A stretch of DNA of 64,000 bases from Terriglobia bacterium. GTDB taxonomy: Bacteria > Acidobacteriota > Terriglobia > Terriglobales > Acidobacteriaceae. This document shows, one piece after another, positions 25,724-35,027 of this stretch. The position numbers and the translations under genes were made by a program. The stretch spans positions 29,172-93,171 of the forward strand of contig JAIQFF010000003.1 in the NCBI GenBank assembly GCA_020073395.1. The letters are read 5' to 3'. Numbering within the stretch: position 1 is the stretch's first letter; the number at the start of each line of letters is the position of its first letter. The notes below the pieces were generated by a model. That model ran no database searches. It was not told the origin of the DNA and saw nothing but the letters and a program-made list of their open reading frames with translations.

Positions 25724-27599
25724 ATTGCGATCCTTCCTGGGCGATTTGTGCCGGGCGCTCAATGCCGGCGCCACGTTGAGCGATATGGGGAATGCTGACC
25801 GGCAGGTGGCCGCGAATGGCAATCTGGCCAAAAAGAGCTTTGACCGCGCTGATCTCCGAGATGCCGGCATTGGAAAAAGTACAAAGATAATTCTGTATCG
25901 CGGGAAAATCCTGTGCCACGTACGGATTCCCCATGGCCAGGACCGCAGTTTTGGCTGCAGCACGATCCAATATCGACTGCAACAGCGTGGCACTGGCATC
26001 ATTGAGCGCAACCGAATTCGTGGGACCGTTCGAGCCTGGGATGGCTTTGCCTGCGGTCGGCACGACGTAAACCGCCGCGATCACGGACTCCGCCTGGTCC
26101 ACAGCCTTCAGTATCTCGTCCGACATGAGATTTGCGATGCGTGGATCCACGTAAATCACGTTGGCATCGGGCACGCGGGCCTTGATTGCCTGTTCCAGAG
26201 CACGACCGGCTTCGGTGCGCACGTCGTCAGAAAGCACCACGGCCACTACCCGGTTGTGCACTTCTACCACCTGTTGATACGGAAGCCCGTTCTTAACAGT
26301 TCCCGATTGTTTCAAGGGCAGCAGCTTGCCGTTGTCCCGCACCAGGGTAATGGCGTCGTCGGCGATCTGCTGGCCCAGGGCCAGGTTCTCCGGCTTGCCG
26401 ACGATTTCAGGCAGAGTGTCAACATCCACCATTCGGGCCTTGTCGAGCCTCAGTGCGGCTTTTGCCTTCAATAGCTTGAGGACCGAGGCATCGAGTTGGG
26501 CGGAGGGAATTTCTCCGCTGCGGGCGGCCTCGAGGACGGCATTGTAAGACGCTTCCAGGTCGGCCGGGATGAGCAGCAGATCGCTGCCGGCCTTGAAGGC
26601 GTCCACGGCGGCGCGACCGATATTGGCGGAGTACAGACGGGTCAAACCGGCCATGTCGAGCGCATCGGTAACCACGATGCCCTGAAAGCCGAGTTGGTGC
26701 TTGAGCAGGTCGGAGACGATCGCGGGAGAAGTTGTGGCCACACGGTTGGGGTCGGGTTCGAGCGCGGGGACGGTGACGTGCGCCACCATGACAGAATCGA
26801 CTCCCGCCGCGATGGCCTTGCGAAAGGGCGGCAGTTCAATGGAATTCAGACGCGCCCGGTCTCCAGTGACCTGGGCCACGCTGAGGTGGGAATCGGTCGC
26901 GGTATCTCCGTGGCCGGGGAAATGCTTGGCCGTGGTCATCATTCCTGCGGCGCGCGCTCCCCGGATGTACGCGGCGACAAGATCTCCAACCTGCTCGGGA
27001 TCTTCTCCGAAAGAACGTGTGTTGATGATGGGGTTCGCCGGATTGGAGTTCACGTCGGAATCGGGAAAGAAATTCCAGTGCACGCCGACGGCGCGAGCCT
27101 CCTCGGCCGTGATGCGCCCGAAGGCTTTAGCGTAATCTTCCTTTCCAGCCGCACCGAAGGCCATGGCATGCGGGAACGGGGTTGCGCCCCGAAGGCGCAT
27201 GGTCACTCCGCGCTCAAAGTCGGCGGCGAAGAGCAGCGGTAGTTTTGAGTCCTGCTGCAGCCGATTGAGCAGTTCGGCAGCCTCATAGGGCTCGCTGCGA
27301 TAGAGGAATGGAGGCTCCCAAGGGACCGTCATAGCGAATGAGCCGATGTGATATTTGCTCATGCTGTCACGCAGTTGCAGATATTCGGGACTGTTTACAT
27401 TGAGAAACTCCGCCCGCACCCAGACCATGAACAGCTGTCCAACTTTTTCTTCCAGAGAAAGCTTGCGGAGGGTCTTCTGCGCCCACTTTTCGCCGCCATG
27501 GTCGAGATAGATGGGTCCAGGGTGTTGATATCTTTCTTTGGCCAAGCTAGACACAGTGGCGGACACGAGCAGGATGAAAACAGCCAGGGTTCGAATCAT
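25695..27599 (-). CDS. GH3 beta-N-acetylhexosaminidase-like glycoside hydrolase, secreted
   Basis: A 634-residue protein with a signal peptide (RTLAVFILLVSATVSSLAK) and the two-domain GH3 arrangement. The (beta/alpha)8 domain carries AKHFPGHGDTATDSH, the NagZ signature whose Asp-His dyad is the general acid, so it most likely removes N-acetylglucosamine from peptidoglycan fragments. IVTDALDM supplies the nucleophile Asp. The C-terminal alpha/beta domain (after about residue 400) makes it similar in size to B. subtilis NagZ (YbbD) rather than the short E. coli enzyme. The ATG at 27599 is chosen over 27764, which would translate repeat sequence. Confidence 0.87.
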   Translation of the reverse strand: MIRTLAVFILLVSATVSSLAKERYQHPGPIYLDHGGEKWAQKTLRKLSLEEKVGQLFMVWVRAEFLNVNSPEYLQLRDSMSKYHIGSFAMTVPWEPPFLYRSEPYEAAELLNRLQQDSKLPLLFAADFERGVTMRLRGATPFPHAMAFGAAGKEDYAKAFGRITAEEARAVGVHWNFFPDSDVNSNPANPIINTRSFGEDPEQVGDLVAAYIRGARAAGMMTTAKHFPGHGDTATDSHLSVAQVTGDRARLNSIELPPFRKAIAAGVDSVMVAHVTVPALEPDPNRVATTSPAIVSDLLKHQLGFQGIVVTDALDMAGLTRLYSANIGRAAVDAFKAGSDLLLIPADLEASYNAVLEAARSGEIPSAQLDASVLKLLKAKAALRLDKARMVDVDTLPEIVGKPENLALGQQIADDAITLVRDNGKLLPLKQSGTVKNGLPYQQVVEVHNRVVAVVLSDDVRTEAGRALEQAIKARVPDANVIYVDPRIANLMSDEILKAVDQAESVIAAVYVVPTAGKAIPGSNGPTNSVALNDASATLLQSILDRAAAKTAVLAMGNPYVAQDFPAIQNYLCTFSNAGISEISAVKALFGQIAIRGHLPVSIPHIAQRGAGIERPAQIAQEGSQYAHTTAAKR

Positions 27600-27649
27600 G
27601 GAAGGACGATAGCACGGAGTCGATTGGATGTCAGGATTAGCACCGCAAG

Positions 27650-27836
27650 TGTGGTCGGACACTCTTGTCCGACGCCTTTGATTTAGATTTTGATTTAGAT
27701 TTTGACTTAGATTTTGGCTCGAACACCCAGGTCCAAACCGGACAGTCCGCGGCAGGTTTTCCAAGAGTCAGATCAAAATCAACGTCAAAAGCAACGTCAA
27801 AAGCGTCGGACAAGAGTGTCCGACCCACACACACGG
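27650..27836. repeat. Long inverted-repeat element (TCGGACA family), second copy
   Basis: Arms GTGGTCGGACACTCTTGTCCGACGCC (27651-27676) and GCGTCGGACAAGAGTGTCCGACCCAC (27809-27834) are near-perfect inverted copies. Each arm is itself palindromic. The interior has GATTTAGATTTT-type repeats on one side and AAAATCAACGTC-type repeats on the other, so the whole 185 bases can fold. Same design as 1966-2178. Confidence 0.8.
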
Positions 27837-27838
27837 GA

Positions 27839-29413
27839 TCAGTTTTTGTGGGCCCGCTGCCTGGCGAATTCTTCCACCCGCTCGCGCACGCTGAGTACGT
27901 GCCTGGGCAGCTTGAGCCGGCTGCCTTCTTCGAGGATGGGAATCAGCTTGTCGAATTCCGGCCCGGAGTGTGAACCGGTGATCACGATGCGAATGGGATG
28001 AAACAATTCTTTCCCCTTTGCCCCCGTCTCTGCCTTTACTTCATTCACGATCTGTTTGAATTTTTCCGGAGTGAACTGCGCCGCTGTGGCGGATTCGTCT
28101 TCCAGAATCTTGACCGTGAATCTACCCAGGACAGCGTCGGTGTTGGCCCAGCCGAGCACCTCGGCATTGTCGGGAGCGGCCAGGGCGGCCTTCGGATCGT
28201 AGTTGAAGATCAGCGCGGCGCGGTCGGGCAATTGCTCCATGCGGTCAACAGATGGAGCTAACAGCTCCGTGACCTTGGTGAGCCAGAGTTGTAGTTCGTC
28301 ATCAAGATGAATGACCGGAAAGCTTTCTGCAGTCAGCCACTTCGCATCCGCAAGCTCGATGTAAACTGCCTTGGAGAGGAACCACGCGCCCAGTGCCGTA
28401 AGATTTCCCACCGGCCAACTCTTGATGTAGTGCCGGTTCAACCAGAACAGTTTTTCCATGTCGAACATGGCCGCTGCCGGCGTCACCCGCTCGAGCGAAA
28501 ATTCTTTCTTCAACTCCTCGGGGCTGAAGATTTCCCGAGTGCCGCCGGTCGGCGCCCATCCCAACAGCGCCAGATAGTTCACCAGCGCCTCGGGCAACAC
28601 ACCCATGTCGCGAAAATTGGCAATCGAAGTAGCGCCGTGCCGTTTGGAAAGTCGCTCCCGGTCGCTGCCCAAAATGGTCGAGAGGTGAGCGAACTCGGGA
28701 ACGGGCCAGCCCAGTGCCTCGTACAGCGCAACCTGTTTCGGCGTATTCGAAAGATGATCGTCGCCGCGGATCACGTGCGTGATCTTCATCAGCGCGTCGT
28801 CGATCACTACCACGTAGTTGTACACCGGCATTCCGTTCGAGCGCAGGATGATCGGATCGCTCACCACTTCGTTCGAAAATTCCACGTCGCCATGCACAAT
28901 GTCGTGAAAGCGGATGGGATGCTCGGGAATTCTCAGCCGGATGGCGCAGGACTCTCCCGAGGTTCGACGCTGACTGGCTTCGGCTGGATCGATGGCGCGG
29001 CATTTGCCGGAATAGATGGGCTGACGATGCTCGGCCTGGGCCCGTTCGCGCTCCTTCTGCAAATCTTCTTCGCTGCAGAAACACAGATAGGCCTTGCCCT
29101 GATCTACCAGGCGCTCGGCGTGCTCCCGGTAGATGTCCAGACGCTCGGACTGGCGATAGGGCGCATACGGTCCGCCCAGGTCGGGCCCTTCATCCCAGTC
29201 CAGACCCAGCCACTTGAGGTCGGCAATAAGCTGGTCTTCGAAACGGGCCTCGCTGCGTTCAACGTCGGTGTCTTCGACGCGAAGCACCATGGTGCCGCCC
29301 TTCTTTCTGGCGAAAAGCCAGTTGAACAAGGCGGTACGTGCATTGCCAACGTGCAGATGACCGGTGGGGGAGGGCGCAAAACGTACGCGGACAGGAGAAG
29401 TCGGAGCCACCAA
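27839..29413 (-). CDS. gltX: Glutamyl-tRNA synthetase
   Basis: A 524-residue class I aminoacyl-tRNA synthetase. The HIGH motif is [13 protein letters not shown] near residue 13, the KMSKS motif is ERLSKRHG near residue 260, and the VEDTD block follows HIGH. Family length is about 470-500, so this is slightly long. The start is a TTG at 29413 or the adjoining GTG at 29410; neither has a strong ribosome site. It charges tRNA-Glu, and in organisms lacking GlnRS also tRNA-Gln. Confidence 0.95.
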   Translation of the reverse strand: MVAPTSPVRVRFAPSPTGHLHVGNARTALFNWLFARKKGGTMVLRVEDTDVERSEARFEDQLIADLKWLGLDWDEGPDLGGPYAPYRQSERLDIYREHAERLVDQGKAYLCFCSEEDLQKERERAQAEHRQPIYSGKCRAIDPAEASQRRTSGESCAIRLRIPEHPIRFHDIVHGDVEFSNEVVSDPIILRSNGMPVYNYVVVIDDALMKITHVIRGDDHLSNTPKQVALYEALGWPVPEFAHLSTILGSDRERLSKRHGATSIANFRDMGVLPEALVNYLALLGWAPTGGTREIFSPEELKKEFSLERVTPAAAMFDMEKLFWLNRHYIKSWPVGNLTALGAWFLSKAVYIELADAKWLTAESFPVIHLDDELQLWLTKVTELLAPSVDRMEQLPDRAALIFNYDPKAALAAPDNAEVLGWANTDAVLGRFTVKILEDESATAAQFTPEKFKQIVNEVKAETGAKGKELFHPIRIVITGSHSGPEFDKLIPILEEGSRLKLPRHVLSVRERVEEFARQRAHKN

Positions 29414-29439
29414 AGGATGTTAGCAGACCACCACGACTC

Positions 29440-29578
29440 ACGTAGGGGCGGGCGCCCTCACCCGCCCAGCGGAGCGACGCTCCGCGGTTCCGTCGTTTTT
29501 GCTCGGGTTTCAAAACCGTCGGTGAACTTCGCTCACCCACCCGGACGAGGGCGTCCGGGCCTACGTTGGGGCGGCGGC
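29440..29578. repeat. Intergenic GTAGGGGCGGG hairpin repeat
   Basis: Runs from CGTAGGGGCGGGCGCCC to GTCCGGGCCTACG, with inner hairpins (GGAGCGACGCTCC, GAACTTCGCTCACC). A related copy with the same outer borders lies at 34907-35027. It fills the gap between gltX and the RDD gene. Confidence 0.65.
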
Positions 29579-29579
29579 C

Positions 29580-30734
29580 CTACTTGTTTTTGGGCGCCAT
29601 GTAGGTCCGTGTGATGCGATCGTGCCAGCAGAGGCGGTCTTCGTCGAGGAAGCACCAGGCGTAGCCGAGGCCCAACGACAGTCCTGATAGGACGGACGTC
29701 AGCACGCGCCAGCGGCGGACCCGCAGCGGGACCGGACCACCGTCGAAACGGTGCAACTCGAGCCTGGCCAGCTTCAAGCCGGGCGTGGCGCCGCTGTAAA
29801 CCAGCAGCAGATATTGATAGGCGGACCAGAACAGGGCGATGAGGAGAACCCCGCTTCCAGCTATCTTTGTCAGGGGCGGCAGCTCAGCGGTGATACGAAC
29901 AAAAATGTACGCGAAAGCAGCGAAGGCGGACATCACCAGGGTGGCATCGATGGCGGAAGCTGCGATGCGTCGTGCCATGGGCGCCGCCTGCAACGGAATC
30001 TCGAATCCAGGCCGCCTCTCGTTCGCGGGCTCTTCCACTGGCTCAATCAGAAAACCACCGAGGGCTGGTGGGGGAGGCACCAGTTCGGGCGCCTCCATGA
30101 TTCTGGGACGCTCCAGCACCGGTTCGGCTAGTTCGTCATGCGCCCGCGGCGCCGGATTGTAGCTGGCAAATTCAATGACCTTGGCCGTCGTCTCCGTAAT
30201 GGCGGGCATGATCCGCGGATAGTTCGCCGGCTCAGCCAGGGTGATGCGGGGAGCGGCGGCTGATGGCAGGTAGTCCACGGTCTGGCGCACCACGGGGGCA
30301 GCAGGCGGCTGCAGCAACTCGGCAGTAGCGTCGGAACTCGGCTCCGTCTCGAACTTCAATTGCAGCGAAGGATAGCGTGGCTCCCGCGTACGCCGGCGTG
30401 CCCGATAGTGACTCAATCGTGCTGCCACCTCGCGCCGCCAGGCATCGGGATCTTGCGCCTGCTCCGGTTCGGCCTGCGCCGCAGCCGGCATAGCGGTCTC
30501 CGGGGCTTCCCCACAGGTTTCTACCGCTGGAAGGGATTTCTCGGGCTCTTTCCCGTTCGCGGTCTTGGGCGGTTCATCTTCCACCACAAACCTGGGTCGA
30601 GTGCGGGAAGCAGTTGTCTCCAGGCTGGCAGCAAATTGCTGCTCGCTGGCATCGTACGCTTCAGGATCAATCAGAATCTCTGAAAGGTTTTCGCTTGCGT
30701 CCGCCGGAACATCGGGTTCGAATCTTGGCTTCAT
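29580..30734 (-). CDS. RDD family membrane protein
   Basis: A 384-residue protein. The N-terminal 240 residues are acidic and Pro/Ala-rich with basic patches and look disordered. The C-terminal 140 residues form an RDD domain: AAPMARRIAASAIDATLVMSAF supplies the Arg/Asp signature, followed by three hydrophobic helices and ATPGLKLARLEL. RDD proteins are thought to be transporters or membrane-assembly factors; role here unknown. ATG at 30734 is chosen by position; upstream codons run into the shared divergent promoter region with lptD. Confidence 0.83.
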   Translation of the reverse strand: MKPRFEPDVPADASENLSEILIDPEAYDASEQQFAASLETTASRTRPRFVVEDEPPKTANGKEPEKSLPAVETCGEAPETAMPAAAQAEPEQAQDPDAWRREVAARLSHYRARRRTREPRYPSLQLKFETEPSSDATAELLQPPAAPVVRQTVDYLPSAAAPRITLAEPANYPRIMPAITETTAKVIEFASYNPAPRAHDELAEPVLERPRIMEAPELVPPPPALGGFLIEPVEEPANERRPGFEIPLQAAPMARRIAASAIDATLVMSAFAAFAYIFVRITAELPPLTKIAGSGVLLIALFWSAYQYLLLVYSGATPGLKLARLELHRFDGGPVPLRVRRWRVLTSVLSGLSLGLGYAWCFLDEDRLCWHDRITRTYMAPKNK

Positions 30735-30959
30735 GAAGGAACGATCGGGTCCCGGTGAAACTCCAGCGGCAAAACGACTGCTATGCGGCAAGAGATGAAC
30801 TGGTCCCGCAAGAAGAATGCCACAGCTCCAACAACAATTGCGCAGATGCCTGGGACTTTGCCCTGAACTCTGTCCTGAACTTTGCTACCGGGCTGGGGCC
30901 GTGCTAACGTCACCATACCCCAGCGTGGACCTCGTCACCAGGGGTTTCGTCCGCTTGCG

Positions 30960-33410
30960 ATGACATCCCGCACTCGATTCCTTATCACGGCGGCGTTTGT
31001 TTGTCATCTGCTACTCGCTCCGCCCGTAGTTACCAGCCAGTTGCTTTCTGCAGCCGAAACGCAGGGCGCGCCATCCTCGCCGCCTTCTGCGCCCTCCATA
31101 GTGCGAGAGCAGGACGTCACCATCCGGGCCCTGCAGCAGGAAAAAGATGGCGCCGTGTTCAAACTGCGTGGGCAGGCGGAAATCCACTATGGCACGTACA
31201 TTCTGTATGCCGATTCGGTTGATTACAATTCCGACACCGGAGAAGCGATCGCGGATGGTCACGTGGTGCTCGACGGCGGACCCAACGACGAGCACGTTGA
31301 GGCCACTCACGCCACATACAACGTCCGGGCTGAATCCGGGCACTTTGAACATGTAGTGGGAACGACCGGCATGCGGTTGCGAGGGAAGCGGCTGACTTTG
31401 ACGACCACCAATCCCTTTGCCTTTTCCGGTGGAGTGGTGGAGAAGACTGGCCCTGACCACTATGTGGTGTACGACGGCACCATAACCACCTGCGAGCTGC
31501 CCCGTCCCAAGTGGGAGTTCAACGCGCACAAGATTGTCGTGGAAGTTGGCGGCAACGCCACCATCTATCACAGTACTTTCCGCATTGAGGGCGTCCCGGT
31601 CTTTTATTTTCCCTTCGCCACCCACCCGGTGGAGCGGGAGCCCAGGCAGACCGGGTTTCTCATCCCTAACATCGGGAGGTCTTCGATCAAGGGGACAATC
31701 TTTGGAGATTCGATCTTCTGGACCATCAATCGCAGCATGGACCTCACCGCCGGGGCCGAATATTTCACCCGGCGCGGGTGGGCGCCGCAGATTGAGTTTC
31801 GAGCACGGCCGAGTGAAAAGTCGTATGTGTACCTGAACTATTTCGGGGTTTTCGACCGGGGCATCGGAAGCCCACCGGTGGACCAGGGGGGGCACGAGGT
31901 GCGCCTAAGCGCGGAAGATACTTTTGGGCATAACTTCCGCGGCGTCGCCAGCATCGATTACCTGAGTTCCTTCGTTTTTCGCCTTGCCTTTAACGACGTC
32001 TTCAGTCAGGCGGTGAACTCGGAGGTGAAGTCGGAAGCTTTTCTCTCCAACGCCACGCGCGGCTTTTTCTACAACGGGTCCACCCAGCGCTATCAGAACT
32101 TTGAAAGCACGACGCCGGGCGATGTCATCACCATTCTGCATGCTCCCAGCTTCGAGTCTTCCAGCGTGGAACACGCCATCTGGCGCTCGCCGTTTTACTG
32201 GTCGTATGACGTTGCTGCTGAAGGACTGTCCCGCAGCGAACCTTCATTTCGAACTGCGCCGCTGGTCGGACGCTTCGACCTCCACCCGACGCTCTCTCTG
32301 CCGCTGTTGCTACACGGCTGGTCGGTGCGTCCGGAGCTGTCTCTGCGCGAAACCTTTTACACCCAGCAACTCGTTCCCAGCAGCGGCGGCGTAGGGGTGG
32401 GTGCGGCGCGGAGCGACGTGATCAATCGCAGGGCGGTCGAGGGATCGGTGGAATTTCGCCCGCCTGCTCTCGAACGGGTTTACGACCGCGAATTCTGGGG
32501 ACGCAAATGGAAGCACGTGATCGAGCCGCGCGCCACTTACCGCTACGTTACAGGAGTCGATAATTTTTCGCGAATCTTGCGCTTTGACGAGCGTGACATC
32601 CTGAGCAACACCAGTGAAGTCGAATATGCAGTGGTCAACCGGCTCTACGCCAAGCGTACTTCGGAGAAACCAGAGGACTGCGACGCCACCGGCATGGCAG
32701 CTCTTGTTATCGGTCATCCGGCGGCGGAGAGTCCCGTTCCGTGGGAGCGACAACTGGATCGCGGTGGAATTCCGTGTCAGGCTGATCCCCGGGTGCGAGA
32801 AGTCGTCACCTGGGAACTGGGCCAGAAATATTTTCTTGATCCCACCTTCGGAGGGGCCCTGGTGCCGGGGCAGAGAAATGTGTTCACGACAACCGCGGAC
32901 TTTACCGGTATCGCTTTCCTCGCTGAGGCCCGGCGGCTCTCACCCCTGATCTCGCGCCTCAAATTCCAGGCCACCAGCCGGACCGAAGCGGAATGGGACA
33001 TCGACTACGATTTCAAGCAAAGCCGGATCAATGCCAGCACCGCATTCGTGAACTATCGTTTCGGTCTGTATACCATTGGCGGTGGCGACGCCTATCTGCT
33101 GGCGCCCAGCGATACCCCCACCCCGGCCGCACAACAGGCTTTCAACCAGTTCCGGATTCTGTTTGGCTATGGACAACCCAACAAGCGGGGATTCAGTGGA
33201 GCGACCAACCTGGGCTTCGACGCCAATCTGGGCTTTCTGCAGTATGCCGCGGTTCAGGCCGCCTACAACTGGGACTGCTGCGGCTTGAGCGTCGAGTATC
33301 GCCGCTTTGCCCTGGGGTCAGTCCGCAACGAAAACCAGTTCCGCTTCAATTTCGCGCTGGCCAATATCGGTTCTTTCGGAAATCTACGCCGCCAGGAAAA
33401 ACTGTTCTGA
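30960..33410 (+). CDS. lptD: LPS assembly outer-membrane protein LptD
   Basis: An 816-residue protein with a signal sequence, an OstA/LptA-like beta-jellyroll domain (about residues 48-150, with YILYADSVDYNSDTGEAIADGHV) and a long LptD beta-barrel (about 260-816, with the conserved PVFYFPFATHPVEREPRQTGFLIPNIG at its start). It inserts lipopolysaccharide into the outer leaflet of the outer membrane with LptE. Cys are few compared with E. coli LptD. Its presence shows the cell has an LPS-bearing outer membrane. Confidence 0.93.
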   Translation: MTSRTRFLITAAFVCHLLLAPPVVTSQLLSAAETQGAPSSPPSAPSIVREQDVTIRALQQEKDGAVFKLRGQAEIHYGTYILYADSVDYNSDTGEAIADGHVVLDGGPNDEHVEATHATYNVRAESGHFEHVVGTTGMRLRGKRLTLTTTNPFAFSGGVVEKTGPDHYVVYDGTITTCELPRPKWEFNAHKIVVEVGGNATIYHSTFRIEGVPVFYFPFATHPVEREPRQTGFLIPNIGRSSIKGTIFGDSIFWTINRSMDLTAGAEYFTRRGWAPQIEFRARPSEKSYVYLNYFGVFDRGIGSPPVDQGGHEVRLSAEDTFGHNFRGVASIDYLSSFVFRLAFNDVFSQAVNSEVKSEAFLSNATRGFFYNGSTQRYQNFESTTPGDVITILHAPSFESSSVEHAIWRSPFYWSYDVAAEGLSRSEPSFRTAPLVGRFDLHPTLSLPLLLHGWSVRPELSLRETFYTQQLVPSSGGVGVGAARSDVINRRAVEGSVEFRPPALERVYDREFWGRKWKHVIEPRATYRYVTGVDNFSRILRFDERDILSNTSEVEYAVVNRLYAKRTSEKPEDCDATGMAALVIGHPAAESPVPWERQLDRGGIPCQADPRVREVVTWELGQKYFLDPTFGGALVPGQRNVFTTTADFTGIAFLAEARRLSPLISRLKFQATSRTEAEWDIDYDFKQSRINASTAFVNYRFGLYTIGGGDAYLLAPSDTPTPAAQQAFNQFRILFGYGQPNKRGFSGATNLGFDANLGFLQYAAVQAAYNWDCCGLSVEYRRFALGSVRNENQFRFNFALANIGSFGNLRRQEKLF

Positions 33411-33411
33411 A

Positions 33412-33468
33412 CTGATGGAGGACGGGCGTCTCGCCCGTCCAGCCGGGCGGGACGCCCGGCCTCCACTT
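33412..33468. repeat. Double-hairpin repeat between convergent genes
   Basis: GACGGGCG-TCT-CGCCCGTC and GCCGGGCG-GGAC-GCCCGGC stand side by side, flanked by TGGAGG and CCTCCA. It separates lptD from the convergent gene at 33471 and could stop transcription from both sides. Related to 3010-3066. Confidence 0.65.
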
Positions 33469-33470
33469 TC

Positions 33471-34790
33471 CTACGGCACGGTCACGGTGACGTTTGCCGT
33501 GGTGCGTCCGTACTGGTTGGTGGCGTAAAGCTTGTAAGTGGTGGTCTGGCCGGGCTGGACGGTCACGCTGGTGCCGCGCACAGCTCCGACTTGCGGCGAG
33601 ACGATGACGTAAGCGGCATTGCCGACATCCCACGACAAGGTCACGTTGCCGCCCGCACTCACACTGGTGGGCGTTGCCGTGAAGCTGTTAATGCCCGGTG
33701 CTGCGCCCTGCGGCACGCTCGAAGCAGTGTAAACCGTATCCATCTTAATTACTTCGAACGCCGAGGCTGGTACCTGCCCGAGATCGTGCAGGTCGTCGTT
33801 GTTCCAGCGACTGTCGGGCACGCCGCTGATGTACATGGAGCTGCCGTTGTCGGCCATGATCAGGCCATACTTCTTCATGGCGGACAGGATGACCTGTACT
33901 TGAGGAGAAAATCCGGAGATGTTGTAGTTGGCTTTCAGGCGCATCCGCATGCCCATGGGTGGAGCATTCGCGCTGGTGGAGTTCGCCGCCCAGTGGGTCG
34001 CGGGCAGTACCACTGCGGCCCGGCTGTCCTGCAGGGTGACCCGAATCGCGTGCGGAATCTGTCCGGCGGCTACTTCGTCGTAACGCACCAGCCCGGGAAA
34101 AATTGGCAGGCCCGCGGCATCAGCCGAAGTCCAGGTCCAGGGACGCTGCGTGTTGCCGTCACTCAGCAGGTCCCAGACCGCTGCCGACGCCGCACTCCAA
34201 CTTCCGTTGCCGTTGGGAACGGCGCTGAACAGTTCGTAGAGAAAACAATTGCTGTTATCGAGCACCAGTACGTGGTGATCGCCGCTGCCCGGATTCGGAT
34301 CGCCTTCGATCGGCGCATTTCCCGGCACTGGCATCGGCCCTGGATCACTCTCGGAGCCATAGGCGGTGAAACTGACGCCAACCGGCGCCTGGGTCCCGCT
34401 CACCACCGAATACGGGATGCCGATATTCGAGCCCTGGTATTGTCCCGATCCAAAATCGGCATGCATTCCGACGCTCGACCCGATGAAATTGATGATGGCA
34501 TCCGAGTTCGGATCGACCGTGGCCCCGGAAACATCCTTGTTCCAGAGGCTGTCGCTGCTAAAGGGACGGAACCCGTTGAGGCTGGCGCCCTGTCCCGCGC
34601 TCATGGCGCTGCAAGCGCTCTGATTGTTGCCCCCACCGCCGGAGCCACTACCGCCCCCTGAGCCACTACCCCCGCCTGAACCTCCTGAGCCGATGGTCGA
34701 ACCGCTTAGGCCCCCACCACAATTGGCACAGGCAAGAGCCAAGGCCAGCGCGCCGGTGGCGGCCAGCAACTTTCTCCAGGAACATTTCAT
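33471..34790 (-). CDS. Secreted lipoprotein with C-terminal Ig-like domain
   Basis: A 439-residue protein with a lipobox near residue 21-24 (ACANC) and a Gly/Ser linker (residues 25-55). The central part (about 60-350) is an unrecognised secreted domain with many aromatic residues (SLWNKDVSGA, GDHHVLVLDNSNCFLYELF, RYDEVAAGQIPHAIRV), resembling conserved acidobacterial and actinobacterial proteins of unknown function. The last 85 residues form a bacterial Ig-like fold (PTSVSAGGNVTLSWDV, TTTYKLYATNQYG). Probably a surface or extracellular binding protein or carbohydrate-active protein. Confidence 0.8.
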   Translation of the reverse strand: MKCSWRKLLAATGALALALACANCGGGLSGSTIGSGGSGGGSGSGGGSGSGGGGNNQSACSAMSAGQGASLNGFRPFSSDSLWNKDVSGATVDPNSDAIINFIGSSVGMHADFGSGQYQGSNIGIPYSVVSGTQAPVGVSFTAYGSESDPGPMPVPGNAPIEGDPNPGSGDHHVLVLDNSNCFLYELFSAVPNGNGSWSAASAAVWDLLSDGNTQRPWTWTSADAAGLPIFPGLVRYDEVAAGQIPHAIRVTLQDSRAAVVLPATHWAANSTSANAPPMGMRMRLKANYNISGFSPQVQVILSAMKKYGLIMADNGSSMYISGVPDSRWNNDDLHDLGQVPASAFEVIKMDTVYTASSVPQGAAPGINSFTATPTSVSAGGNVTLSWDVGNAAYVIVSPQVGAVRGTSVTVQPGQTTTYKLYATNQYGRTTANVTVTVP

Positions 34791-34906
34791 TCGTCTATTG
34801 TCACAGGAAATGGGCGCTAAACCACGTGATGTCAGGTCATGTCCCGTGGAAAATCGGGACATGTACTCTCAGCATCTGGCCAGGCATGGCAGGGGCCAGC
34901 GCAAAC

Positions 34907-35027
34907 CACGTAGGGGCGGGTGCTCCCACCCGCCCGGCCGGGCGAAGCCCGGCTGGTCTTATCTGAACGGGGCCCCAGGCGAGCTTCGCTCGCCCGCCCG
35001 GACGAAGGCGTCCGGCCTACGTGGTTA
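34907..35027. repeat. Intergenic GTAGGGGCGGG hairpin repeat, second copy
   Basis: Begins CGTAGGGGCGGGTGCTCCC and ends GGCGTCCGGCCTACGTGG, with inner palindromes CCGGGCGAAGCCCGG and GGCGAGCTTCGCTCGCC. It pairs with the copy at 29440-29578 and lies 3' of the SthA-like gene. Confidence 0.65.

Noticed and set aside
28307-29614. Long open frame on the strand opposite gltX
   Set aside because: Shadow of the gltX reading frame; product has no recognisable domain, while the opposite strand encodes an unmistakable synthetase.
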